NCBI RefSeq assembly: GCF_934746965.1
Contig: NZ_CAKVFS010000008.1
Coordinates: 20,036 to 84,035, forward strand
Direction of reading: 5' to 3'
Source: an uncultured Methanobrevibacter sp.
GTDB taxonomy: Archaea > Methanobacteriota > Methanobacteria > Methanobacteriales > Methanobacteriaceae
DNA: 64,000 nucleotides
Position 1 is the stretch's first letter; each line of letters starts with the position of its first letter. This document shows positions 43,055 to 50,822 of this stretch, in pieces. A program made the translations under genes and the position numbers. Below the pieces are notes generated by a model that did not search any database, was not told where the DNA came from, and was given only the letters and a program-made list of their open reading frames with translations.

Positions 43055-43137
43055 GAAACATTTATAAATAAAAACATTGTTATATAACAGTAGTTATAAA
43101 CAATAACTATCGTTATATTACTTATTGCTTTATAACA
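43055..43137 (+). promoter_or_regulatory. cysK promoter with GTTAT/ATAAC inverted repeats
   Basis: GAAACATTTATAAATA at 43055-43070 is a TATA-type promoter. Eight bases on is TGTTATATAACA (43078-43089), a perfect 12-bp palindrome near the expected start site. TAGTTAT-N5-ATAACTA follows at 43091-43109 and GTTATA-N13-TATAAC at 43112-43136. The same half-sites, in the form TGTTATA-N6-TATAACA, occur twice before the metY-type gene in this window. A shared sulfur- or cysteine-responsive repressor is the simplest reading, but the binding protein is unknown. Confidence 0.5.
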
Positions 43138-43192
43138 ATTTATGATAACCCTTTATAATATACCTTAAATTAATTAATTAGGAGAAATAATT

Positions 43193-44140
43193 ATGGTTAA
43201 TATCCCAGAATTAAAAAGAGGAGTTTTAAATAGTGTTGTTGATGCTATTGGAAATACTCCAATTGTAAAATTAAATAATATTACTGAAAATTTAGAAGCT
43301 GAAGTTGATGTGAAAATGGAATCTTTCAATCCAACTGGAAGTGTGAAAGATCGTGTTGCAGTTGCAATGATTGAAGATGCTGAAGAAAAAGGTTTACTTA
43401 AAAAAGATTCTGTAATTATAGAACCAACTAGTGGTAATACTGGTATAGGATTAGGTTTTGCAGCGGCTGCTAAAGGTTATAAATTGATTTTAACCATGCC
43501 TGAAACCATGTCTATTGAAAGAAGGAAATTATTAGGTATTTTTGGAGCAGAATTAGTATTAACTCCAGGTTCAGAAGGTATGGGTGGAGCTATAGCTAAA
43601 GCTGATGAATTAGAAAAAGAAATTCCAAATGGTATAGTTTTACATCAATTTGACAATGAAGCTAATACAAGAATTCATTCACAAACTACTGCTAAAGAAA
43701 TTTTAAGAGATACTGATGGTGATATTGATGTGGTAGTAGCTGGTGTTGGAACTGGTGGAACTATTACTGGTATTGGTAAAGTATTAAAAGAACAAAATCC
43801 TGATGTTCAGATTATTGCAGTTGAACCTGAAACTTCTCAAACTTTAGGAAAAGGAGTTAAAGGACCTCATAAAATTCAAGGTATTGGTGCAGGTTTTGTT
43901 CCATCAATTTATGATTCTGAAGTTATTGATGAGATTATTCCTGTAAAAGATGAGGATGCAGGTAATACTTTACTTGAACTAGCTAAAAAAGAAGGAATCT
44001 TTGCAGGAATTTCTTCTGGTGCAGCAACATGGGCTGCAATTCAAGTAGCTAAAAGAGAAGAAAATAAAGGTAAAAGAGTATTAGCTATTTTACCGGACTC
44101 TGGTTCAAGATATCTATCTGTTGATTGGTTATTTGAATAA
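43193..44140 (+). CDS. cysK: Cysteine synthase (O-acetylserine sulfhydrylase)
   Basis: A 315-residue PLP enzyme that makes cysteine from O-acetylserine and sulfide. The PLP Lys is in FNPTGSVKDRVAVAM (about residue 53), the substrate loop is PTSGNTGIGLGFA, the phosphate loop is GVGTGGTITGIG, and SSGAATWAA lies near the end. GGAG precedes the ATG. Its leader carries the palindromic elements noted for this block and the cysE gene lies 88 bases downstream, making a complete two-step cysteine pathway from serine. Confidence 0.95.
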   Translation: MVNIPELKRGVLNSVVDAIGNTPIVKLNNITENLEAEVDVKMESFNPTGSVKDRVAVAMIEDAEEKGLLKKDSVIIEPTSGNTGIGLGFAAAAKGYKLILTMPETMSIERRKLLGIFGAELVLTPGSEGMGGAIAKADELEKEIPNGIVLHQFDNEANTRIHSQTTAKEILRDTDGDIDVVVAGVGTGGTITGIGKVLKEQNPDVQIIAVEPETSQTLGKGVKGPHKIQGIGAGFVPSIYDSEVIDEIIPVKDEDAGNTLLELAKKEGIFAGISSGAATWAAIQVAKREENKGKRVLAILPDSGSRYLSVDWLFE

Positions 44141-44166
44141 ATTTATATATTATGTATTATAGAAAA

Positions 44167-44201
44167 ATGTATATACTGTGTTATATTTTATAGATATACA
44201 T
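44167..44201 (+). promoter_or_regulatory. Inverted repeat between cysK and cysE
   Basis: ATGTATAT at 44167-44174 and ATATACAT at 44194-44201 form an 8-bp perfect inverted repeat with a 19-base spacer, extended by CT/AG pairs. A TGTTATA half-site (44179-44185) lies in the spacer, and a TATA-like TTTATATATT lies at 44142-44151. It could be a partial terminator, a processing site, or the promoter of cysE. Confidence 0.35.
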
Positions 44202-44228
44202 ATTTCTAAAATACTTTGAGGTTTGTTA

Positions 44229-44942
44229 ATGTTTAGTAGGTTAAAGAGTGAGATTAAAACAATAAAGGAGAAAGATCCTGCTGCACGTAGTACTCTGGAG
44301 ATATTTTTATGTTATCCTGGATTTTATGCAATTATTATGCATAGAGTTAGTCATTACTTGTGGAATCACTCTTTAAAGTTACTAGCTAGAATAAATTCAA
44401 ATTTAGCTAGATTTTTAACAGGTATCGAAATTCATCCTGGTGCAACTATTGGTAGACGTGTTTTTATTGATCATGGAATGGGTGTTGTTGTTGGAGAAAC
44501 AACAATAATTGGAGATGATGTACTTATTTATCAAGGTGTAATTCTTGGTGGAACCTCTACTCAAAAGACTAAAAGACATCCAACTGTAGAAAAAGGAGCT
44601 ATTATTGGTGCTGGTGCTAAAGTAATGGGTAATATTACTGTAGGTCAATATTCTAAAATTGGAACTGGTGCTGTTGTATTGAAGGATGTTCCTCCTGATT
44701 CTACTTGTGTTGGTGTTCCTGGTAGAATTGTTAGAAGTAAAAATGCTGAGAATATTGAAGTTCATCATAAAACTGTTGATTTGGATCATAATAAACTTCC
44801 TGATCCAGTAGCTGATGCAATTGATACTCTTACAAAGCACCTTAAAGAAAATGACAAACATATTAAAATTTTGTGTGAAAAAAATGAAATTTGTCTAACT
44901 AAAGATATTGAGAAAGAGTTAGATGATGTATTAAAAAAATAG
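44229..44942 (+). CDS. cysE: Serine O-acetyltransferase
   Basis: A 237-residue left-handed beta-helix acetyltransferase that makes O-acetylserine for CysK. The catalytic region IEIHPGATIGRRVFIDHGMGVVVGE contains the family His residues; the hexapeptide repeats run from about residue 55 to 175 (for example VLIYQGVILGG and GAIIGAGAKVMG). GAGG before ATG 44229 sets the start; a TTG at 44223 is too close to it. The C-terminus extends about 45 residues beyond the helix, with KILCEKNEICL instead of the usual CysK-binding Ile tail. Confidence 0.93.
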   Translation: MFSRLKSEIKTIKEKDPAARSTLEIFLCYPGFYAIIMHRVSHYLWNHSLKLLARINSNLARFLTGIEIHPGATIGRRVFIDHGMGVVVGETTIIGDDVLIYQGVILGGTSTQKTKRHPTVEKGAIIGAGAKVMGNITVGQYSKIGTGAVVLKDVPPDSTCVGVPGRIVRSKNAENIEVHHKTVDLDHNKLPDPVADAIDTLTKHLKENDKHIKILCEKNEICLTKDIEKELDDVLKK

Positions 44943-44951
44943 GAGATTATT

Positions 44952-45335
44952 ATGAAACCACCTTGTGAAATTGTTGTATGGTATGTAATACCTGCAATTA
45001 GATCTGAATTAGCTAAAGATTTATTGGCTTTAGGAATGAAGCAAAAAGATGTTTCTGAACTTATGGATATAACTCAACCTGCTGTATCTCAGTATATTAC
45101 TGATAAAAGAGGTAGTGGGATTGAATTAAGTTCTGATGTAAAAGACATGGTTAATGAGTTAGCTATCCAATTACATAATGGTGAAGCTAAAAAAACTGAA
45201 ATAATAAGTAGGACTTGTTCTATTTGTAAAAATATTGAAACTGAAGATGTTTTAAAACAATTAAACATTGATAAAACAGATCTTGATGAAGATTGTCAAG
45301 GTTGTTTAGGTTCTGAAGTTAGTAAATGCGAATAG
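44952..45335 (+). CDS. HTH transcriptional regulator with C-terminal cysteine cluster
   Basis: A 127-residue protein of the COG2522-type group. An XRE-like helix-turn-helix (LLALGMKQKDVSELMDITQPAVSQYITDKRG, described here in parts) lies at residues 25-56. The C-terminal 50 residues hold CSICKN, CQGCLG and a final SKCE, five cysteines that could bind zinc or an Fe-S cluster; a further Cys is at residue 5. AGGAG precedes the ATG, nine bases after cysE. It is the best local candidate to bind the GTTAT/ATAAC repeats of this block, which is an inference. Confidence 0.78.
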   Translation: MKPPCEIVVWYVIPAIRSELAKDLLALGMKQKDVSELMDITQPAVSQYITDKRGSGIELSSDVKDMVNELAIQLHNGEAKKTEIISRTCSICKNIETEDVLKQLNIDKTDLDEDCQGCLGSEVSKCE

Positions 45336-45389
45336 TAAACTATATATGTGATGATAATCAAACTATTATTTACTGTTTTATTTTTTGTT

Positions 45390-45460
45390 GGCAAGCTGAC
45401 CGAGTGGCTTAGGTGCGTGGCTGCAGACCATGATACTGGGGTTCAAATCCCTAGCTTGCC
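45390..45460 (+). tRNA. tRNA-Cys (anticodon GCA)
   Basis: A 71-base cloverleaf: acceptor GGCAAGC pairs with GCTTGCC; the D-arm is ACC with GGT; the anticodon stem CGTGG/CCATG holds the loop CTGCAGA with anticodon GCA at its centre; the T-arm TGGGG-TTCAAAT-CCCTA is complete. CCA is not encoded. A run of six T follows directly and can terminate transcription. It lies between the regulator and cysS, the enzyme that charges it. Confidence 0.95.
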
Positions 45461-45497
45461 TTTTTTATTAAATTATTGCTTTTTTTGAGGTATTTTT

Positions 45498-46844
45498 ATG
45501 GAGATTTATTCTACTTTAACTCGTAGTAAAGAAAATTTTGAAACCATGAATGATAATAGAATTAATTTATTTGTTTGTGGACCTACTGTTTATGATGACG
45601 CTCATATTGGGCATGGAAGAACTTACATTTCTTTTGATACAATAAAAAGATACTGGGAGTACAAAGGTTATAGTGTATTTTATATTCAAAACATAACTGA
45701 TGTTGATGATAAAATAATAAAAAGATCAAAAGAAAGTGGAATTCCAGCAAGTGATATAGCTAAAAAATTTGAAAAAAGATACATTGAAGACATGATTAAA
45801 TTAAATGTCACAGGAGTTAATTTATTTGCAAGAGCTACTGATCATATGGGTGAAATAATAAACCAAATTCAAAGATTAATTGATAAAGGTTTTGCTTATG
45901 AAACTGAAGATGGTGTTTACTTTGGAATAGATAACTTTGAAGAATTTGGAAAATTATCAAACAGAAACATTGATGAATTAGAATCTCATAGAGAAATAGC
46001 ACAAACCACTAAAAAAAATCCAATTGATTTTGCATTATGGAAAAAAAGAGAAAATGTTGATGAACCTGTATGGGATTCTCCATGGGGTAAAGGAAGGCCT
46101 GGATGGCATATTGAAGATACAGCTATCACTGAATACTATTTTGGACCACAATATGATGTTCATGGTGGGGGTCTTGATTTAATATTCCCTCATCACGAAG
46201 CAGAAATTACTCAAATGGAAGCAGTTAGTGGAAAAAGTCCTATGGTAAATTATTGGTTACACACTGGATTTTTAAATGTTTCTGGAGAAAAAATGTCAAA
46301 ATCTTTAAATAACTTTATTACAATTCGTGATTTACTTAAAGAATACGATGCAGATACATTTAGATTTTTTGTATTATCTACTCATTATAGAAGTCCAATA
46401 GACTTTTCAAAAGAATCACTTCATCAATCTGAAAAAAGTTTAGATAAAATTAAAAAATATTATGATTCATTTGACTGTGAAGAAATTGAAAATGTTGATT
46501 CTGATTATAATCCATTAAAAATAGCTAAAGAAGAATTCTTTAAAAGTATGGATGATGATTTTAATACACCAAAAGCTATTGCAGCTATATTTGGATTGAT
46601 AAATGATTCAAAACATGAAATCAATGATTTAGATGATGATGATAAACTAGCTATTAAAAACTTTTTAAATGATGTTAGTTATATTTTAGGTATTAATTTT
46701 ACAATAGAAAATAATGGTTCTTCTGATGAATTGTTAAATTTAATTTCTGATGTTAGACAGGAATTAAGGAAAAATAAACAATATGATTTATCTGATAAAA
46801 TAAGGGATCAATTAACTTCTTTAGGTTATGAAATAAGTGATTAG
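45498..46844 (+). CDS. cysS: Cysteinyl-tRNA synthetase
   Basis: A 448-residue class I synthetase. HIGH reads HIGHGRTYISFD (about residues 36-47), the zinc-site ligands include the Cys of FVCGPTVYDDA and DLIFPHHEAEIT, and the KMSKS motif is KMSKSLNNF near residue 267. GAGG precedes the ATG, 37 bases after tRNA-Cys. Some methanogens instead form Cys-tRNA through SepRS/SepCysS; this organism has direct charging, in keeping with its own cysE/cysK next door. Confidence 0.95.
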   Translation: MEIYSTLTRSKENFETMNDNRINLFVCGPTVYDDAHIGHGRTYISFDTIKRYWEYKGYSVFYIQNITDVDDKIIKRSKESGIPASDIAKKFEKRYIEDMIKLNVTGVNLFARATDHMGEIINQIQRLIDKGFAYETEDGVYFGIDNFEEFGKLSNRNIDELESHREIAQTTKKNPIDFALWKKRENVDEPVWDSPWGKGRPGWHIEDTAITEYYFGPQYDVHGGGLDLIFPHHEAEITQMEAVSGKSPMVNYWLHTGFLNVSGEKMSKSLNNFITIRDLLKEYDADTFRFFVLSTHYRSPIDFSKESLHQSEKSLDKIKKYYDSFDCEEIENVDSDYNPLKIAKEEFFKSMDDDFNTPKAIAAIFGLINDSKHEINDLDDDDKLAIKNFLNDVSYILGINFTIENNGSSDELLNLISDVRQELRKNKQYDLSDKIRDQLTSLGYEISD

Positions 46845-46845
46845 A

Positions 46846-46868
46846 AGGAGATTTATAATTTATCTCCT
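46846..46868. terminator. Bidirectional hairpin between convergent genes
   Basis: AGGAGAT at 46846-46852 pairs with ATCTCCT at 46862-46868 across a nine-base loop that includes the flavoprotein stop codon. A run of six T within ATTTTTTCT follows on the plus strand. The GC content of the stem is high for this genome, which supports a real terminator. Confidence 0.6.
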
Positions 46869-47377
46869 ATTTTTTCTATTTGTTCAATAGCTTCTTCTAA
46901 TCCTTCATTTTTTCCAGCAGCTCCTTTTGCAACGATAGTTTCAATTAAATCCATACCCATATATCCAAAAGGCATAATTGTCATGGAATCAATATAATTA
47001 CTAAATGCATCTGATGGTTGAGCTTGAGTAAATACTTGAATTACTTTTGTACCTTCTAATGTTTTATTTGGGTTTTGTGAAATTTGATAAAATCTATCAA
47101 TTAATGTTTTTGATTGTGCGCTCATTTGACCATAATAAATTGGGCTTGAGAAGATAAATAAGTCTGCTTCAATCATTTCATCAATAATTTTTTTAGTATC
47201 ATCATCTTTTACACAGTCGCCTTTTTGACATGCTTGACATGCACTACAATAACCCATATCTACTTCATTAAGGTAGTAAATACTTTTATCACCATCGATT
47301 TGTTCTAATAATTTATTTACTAAAATATCACAATTTCCTTCTTTTCTAGGACTTCCTACGATTGCTACAGTTTTCAT
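46853..47377 (-). CDS. Flavodoxin-fold NAD(P)H/FMN reductase family protein with Cys motif
   Basis: A 174-residue flavodoxin-fold protein. The N-terminal FMN phosphate loop is AIVGSPRKEGNCDILV, and SSPIYYGQMSAQSKTLIDRF is the usual second flavin-binding region. A compact Cys group, CSACQACQKGDC (about residues 44-55), as in iron-sulfur flavoproteins, lies between them. The family reduces quinones, disulfides or O2. A GAGAGTG site precedes the ATG. It sits opposite the cysteine operon, suggesting a redox link only by position. Confidence 0.8.
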   Translation of the reverse strand: MKTVAIVGSPRKEGNCDILVNKLLEQIDGDKSIYYLNEVDMGYCSACQACQKGDCVKDDDTKKIIDEMIEADLFIFSSPIYYGQMSAQSKTLIDRFYQISQNPNKTLEGTKVIQVFTQAQPSDAFSNYIDSMTIMPFGYMGMDLIETIVAKGAAGKNEGLEEAIEQIEKIGDKL

Positions 47378-47860
47378 AATTTACACTCTCCTATATTTTT
47401 ATATTTTATGTTTGAGTCATATTTAAATTATTGTTTTTTGCAACATTTTTTTAATAATAATTTTATTTATATTAATAAATGATTTTGTTTATTAAAAATT
47501 AACTGTGTTTTAATAGTTATTTTCTTTGTAATTTAAGTGAAATTTTTAAGTTTAATGGATTTAAGGAACTTTGGAAAGAAAAAATCATACTTTTAACAAA
47601 AACATTTATATATATTAAATGTCTATTGTTATATTGTAATATAACAGGCATTATAATTTGTTTATTTTTAAGTGTAAACTTGATTTTTAGGTTTACCAAA
47701 ACATTTATATATGTTAAATAACTATTGTTATATATCGCTATAACACATGATATATTTTAATAATATATTTTCCATAGTTAGTTTAGAAGGGATAAAAATA
47801 TGGATTTTTTATAAAGGAAGTTATAGTGTATTAATATTTTAAAAAATTATAGGTGATTAT
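47378..47860. other. Long regulatory intergenic region before metY
   Basis: No protein gene is supported in this 483-base gap. Its left third is plain AT-rich sequence with the divergent flavoprotein promoter. From about 47597 a promoter-like unit is present twice, 99 bases apart, each with an inverted repeat (listed separately). The last 110 bases would form a 5' leader ending in AGGTGATT before the metY ATG. Confidence 0.6.
47597..47745 (+). promoter_or_regulatory. Tandemly repeated promoter-operator units before metY
   Basis: Two near-identical units: AAAACATTTATATATATTAA at 47600 and AAAACATTTATATATGTTAA at 47698, each with a TATA box and, 22 bases on, the exact repeat TGTTATA-N6-TATAACA (47627-47646 with centre TTGTAA, and 47726-47745 with centre TATCGC). 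Two perfect copies of a 20-base dyad 99 bases apart are unlikely by chance and match the half-sites before cysK. Each operator falls at the expected transcription start, so repression by a shared regulator is likely. Confidence 0.65.
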
Positions 47861-49159
47861 ATGGTAGAAAAAAGACAATACAAATCATCCACATTAGGTG
47901 TGCGTGCTGGTCAAGAACCTGATCCAACTACTGGGGCATGTGCAGTACCAATTTATCAAACAAGCTCATATGTATTTAAAGATGCTGCAGAAGCAGCAAG
48001 GAGGTTTGGATTACAAGAATTTGGTCAAATTTATTCCAGATTAACTAATCCTACAACAGAAGTATTTGAAAAGAGAATAGCTGCTATTGAAGGTGGTAAT
48101 TCTGGATTAGGTACTTCTAGCGGACTTGCAGCAATTACTTATGCAATTTTAAATATCACTTCTCCAGGTGATGAAATTGTATCTGCAGATAATCTTTATG
48201 GTGGAACTTACCAATTATTTGATTATACTTTTAAAGATTTAGCAAGAAATGTTAAATTTGTAGATTCAACTGATTTACAAGCATTTGAAGATGCAATTAC
48301 TGATAAAACTAAAGCAATTTATTGTGAATCTATTGGTAATCCAAAATTAGATGTTCCGGATTTTGAAGCTTTGGCTGAAATTGCTCATAGTCATGATATT
48401 CCGTTAATTGTAGATAATACAATTGGTGTAGGTTTAGTAAGACCGTTGGAACATGGTGCTGATGTTATTGCTGCTTCTGCAACTAAATATGTTGGTGGAC
48501 ATGGAACTTCAATCGGTGGATATATTGTAGATTCTGGTAAATTTAATTGGGGTAATGGTAAATTCCCACAATTCACAGAACCTGATCCAAGTTATCATGG
48601 ATTAGTATTTTGGGATGCATTTGGGGATGTTCCAGAACTTGGAAATATAGCTTTTACTTTAAGAGCTAGAGCAAGATTATTACGTGATTTAGGATCAACT
48701 CAAGCACCAACTAATAGTTTCTTGTTTTTACAAGGACTTGAAAGTTTAGATGTGAGAGTAAAAAGACATTCTGAAAATGCTTTAAAAATAGCTGAATTTT
48801 TAGAATCTCATCCTAAAGTTAAGTGGGTAAGTTACCCTGGTTTAGAATCTCATCCTTCTCATGAAACTGCTAAAAAATATTTGAATGGTTATTATGCAGG
48901 TATTTTAGGAGTTGGTATTGAAGGGGGAGAAGAAGCAGGTAAAGAATTTATTAACAACTTAGAATTATTCTCTCTTCTTGCAAACATTGGTGATGCAAAA
49001 AGTTTAGCGATACATCCTGCAAGTACTACTCATCAACAACTTAGCGAAGAAGAACAATTAGCTACAGGCGTAACACCAGACTTTGTAAGATTATCTATTG
49101 GTCTTGAAGATGTAGATGATTTAATTGATGATCTTTCACGTGCTTTAGATAAAATTTAA
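47861..49159 (+). CDS. O-acetylhomoserine/O-acetylserine sulfhydrylase (MetY type)
   Basis: A 432-residue Cys/Met-metabolism PLP enzyme. The PLP Lys is in AASATKYVGGHGTSIGG (about residue 210), and TSSGLAAITYAILNITSPGDE, DNTIGVGLVRPLEHGADV and PGLESHPSHE are family stretches. Length and the LGVRAGQEPDPTTGA start favour the MetY group, which adds sulfide to O-acetylhomoserine to give homocysteine. AGGTGATT precedes the ATG. It leads a likely operon with nifS and nifU-type genes behind the repeated operator. Confidence 0.88.
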   Translation: MVEKRQYKSSTLGVRAGQEPDPTTGACAVPIYQTSSYVFKDAAEAARRFGLQEFGQIYSRLTNPTTEVFEKRIAAIEGGNSGLGTSSGLAAITYAILNITSPGDEIVSADNLYGGTYQLFDYTFKDLARNVKFVDSTDLQAFEDAITDKTKAIYCESIGNPKLDVPDFEALAEIAHSHDIPLIVDNTIGVGLVRPLEHGADVIAASATKYVGGHGTSIGGYIVDSGKFNWGNGKFPQFTEPDPSYHGLVFWDAFGDVPELGNIAFTLRARARLLRDLGSTQAPTNSFLFLQGLESLDVRVKRHSENALKIAEFLESHPKVKWVSYPGLESHPSHETAKKYLNGYYAGILGVGIEGGEEAGKEFINNLELFSLLANIGDAKSLAIHPASTTHQQLSEEEQLATGVTPDFVRLSIGLEDVDDLIDDLSRALDKI

Positions 49160-49192
49160 ATTTCAAAATAAAAAATAAAAGGAGATTATAAG

Positions 49193-50377
49193 ATGTATTT
49201 GGATAATTCAGCAACTACTGCAGTCAGTGAAGAAGTACTTAAAGAAATGGAACCTTATTTTAGGGAAGCTTATGGTAATCCATCTACTTTGTACTCTGTC
49301 GGTCGTGAAGCTAAAAAAGGTTTAGAAGAAGCAAGACAAAGAGTGGCTGATGCTATCAATGCAGATCCTAAAGAAATAATATTTACTAGTGGTGGGTCTG
49401 AATCTGATAATTTAGCTATAAAAGGCATAGCTTTAAAATTAAGAGGTAAAGGAAATCACATTATCACCTCTGAAATTGAACATCCTGCAGTTAAAGAAAC
49501 TTTACACTTCCTTGAAACTTTAGATTTTAAAGTAACTTATTTACCTGTTTATGAAAATGGTATTGTAAAAGTAGAGGATGTTAAAGCAGCTATTACTCCT
49601 GAAACAATTTTAATTACTATTATGCATGGTAATAATGAAATTGGTACTATTCAACCGATAGTCGAAATTGGTAAATTAGCTAGAGAAAATAAAATTCTTT
49701 TCCATACTGATGCAGTTCAAACATTCGGTAAAATAAAAGTTGATGTTAAAGAATTAAATGTTGATTTATTGTCCTTATCATCTCATAAGGTTCATGGTCC
49801 AAAAGGTGTTGGGGCATTATATATTAAAAAAGGTGTTAGAATAACTCCTCTTATTCATGGTGGTGGTCAGGAAAGAGGAATCAGGTCTGGTACTGAAAAT
49901 GTTCCTGGAATTGTTGGTTTTGGTAAAGCTTGTGAAATAGTTAATAATGATTTGGAAGAAAATTATGCAAGATTAATTAAAACAAGGGATGAAATTATTG
50001 AAAAAGTTTTAGATGTAGTTCCTGAATCTTATCTTAATGGTGATAGGAATGAAAGATTACCTAATGTTATTAATTTCAGATTCTCATCTATTGAAGGAGA
50101 ATCATTGATTCTTCTTTTAGATGCAAAAGGATATCAGGCATCAACTGGTTCTGCATGTTCATCAAAAACTTTAGAAGCATCTCCAGTTTTAAAAGCTCTT
50201 AATCTTGATGATGTGGATGTACATGGTTCCTTGAGAATTTCATTAGGTTCTGAAACTCACTTTAATGATGTTGATGGTTTAGTAGAAGCAATAAAAGAAT
50301 CAGTAGCTACTTTAAGAAAAATGTCTCCTTTATGGAATTCTGATGAAAAATATGAAGATATGATGGGAAAAAATTAG
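49193..50377 (+). CDS. nifS: Cysteine desulfurase NifS/IscS family
   Basis: A 394-residue class V PLP aminotransferase that takes sulfur from cysteine for Fe-S clusters and thio-cofactors. It has MYLDNSATTAVSEEV at the start, HTDAVQTFGKIKVDV, the PLP Lys in SLSSHKVHGPKGVGALY (about residue 203) and the catalytic Cys loop in STGSACSSKTLEASP (about residue 325). The compact loop is typical of NifS/IscS group I enzymes. GGAG precedes the ATG, 33 bases after metY; the scaffold gene follows. Confidence 0.94.
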   Translation: MYLDNSATTAVSEEVLKEMEPYFREAYGNPSTLYSVGREAKKGLEEARQRVADAINADPKEIIFTSGGSESDNLAIKGIALKLRGKGNHIITSEIEHPAVKETLHFLETLDFKVTYLPVYENGIVKVEDVKAAITPETILITIMHGNNEIGTIQPIVEIGKLARENKILFHTDAVQTFGKIKVDVKELNVDLLSLSSHKVHGPKGVGALYIKKGVRITPLIHGGGQERGIRSGTENVPGIVGFGKACEIVNNDLEENYARLIKTRDEIIEKVLDVVPESYLNGDRNERLPNVINFRFSSIEGESLILLLDAKGYQASTGSACSSKTLEASPVLKALNLDDVDVHGSLRISLGSETHFNDVDGLVEAIKESVATLRKMSPLWNSDEKYEDMMGKN

Positions 50378-50396
50378 ATAATTAGGGGTGTTAAAT

Positions 50397-50765
50397 ATGT
50401 ACAGTGAAAAAGTTATGGATCATTTTGCAAATCCAAGGAATTCTGGAGAGATGGAAAATCCTGATGGTGTAGGAACAGTAGGAAACCCAACTTGTGGGGA
50501 TTTAATGACTATTTATATTAAAGTTGAAGATAATGTTATCACTGATATTTCTTTCCAAACTTTTGGATGTGGTGCAGCTATTGCTACAAGTAGTATGATT
50601 ACTGAAATAGCTATTGGTAAAACTCTTGAAGATGCATTAAAAATTAGTCGTAATGATGTAGCGGAAGAATTAGATGGTCTTCCACCTGTTAAAATGCATT
50701 GTTCTAACTTAGCTGCAGATGCACTTAAGGCAGCTATTGAAAACTATTATGAAAATAATCAATAG
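50397..50765 (+). CDS. Fe-S cluster scaffold protein, NifU/IscU type
   Basis: A 122-residue NifU N-terminal/IscU scaffold. Three conserved Cys are present: GNPTCGDLM (about residue 34), TFGCGAAIA (about 60) and VKMHCSNLA (about 103), together with the Asp of CGD that modulates cluster release. It is the size of IscU, without NifU's ferredoxin or C-terminal domains. AGGGGTG seven bases before ATG 50397 sets the start; the GTG within that site is rejected. It receives sulfur from the desulfurase just upstream. Confidence 0.92.
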   Translation: MYSEKVMDHFANPRNSGEMENPDGVGTVGNPTCGDLMTIYIKVEDNVITDISFQTFGCGAAIATSSMITEIAIGKTLEDALKISRNDVAEELDGLPPVKMHCSNLAADALKAAIENYYENNQ

Positions 50766-50822
50766 TATTATATACTCAGATATACAAATTCTCTTTTAAT
50801 TTATTATGAGGAGATGTTGTAT

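Noticed and set aside
43049..43192. SurR-type operator before cysK
   Set aside because: The GTTAT/ATAAC repeats do not follow the GTT-N3-AAC pattern reported for Thermococcales SurR, so the name is not transferred.
44167..44201. Firm member of the TGTTATA-N6-TATAACA operator set
   Set aside because: Only one half-site is present. Single TGTTATA heptamers are common by chance in this AT-rich sequence, so it is listed only as a hairpin.
44415..44861. A 148-codon minus-strand frame opposite cysE
   Set aside because: It is Asn/Ser/Ile/Thr-rich, as expected for the complement of AT-rich hexapeptide-repeat DNA, has no ribosome binding site, and lies wholly within a clear cysE gene.
47517..47699. 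A 60-codon minus-strand frame in the gap before metY
   Set aside because: It runs across the duplicated promoter unit and has no binding site or recognisable sequence.
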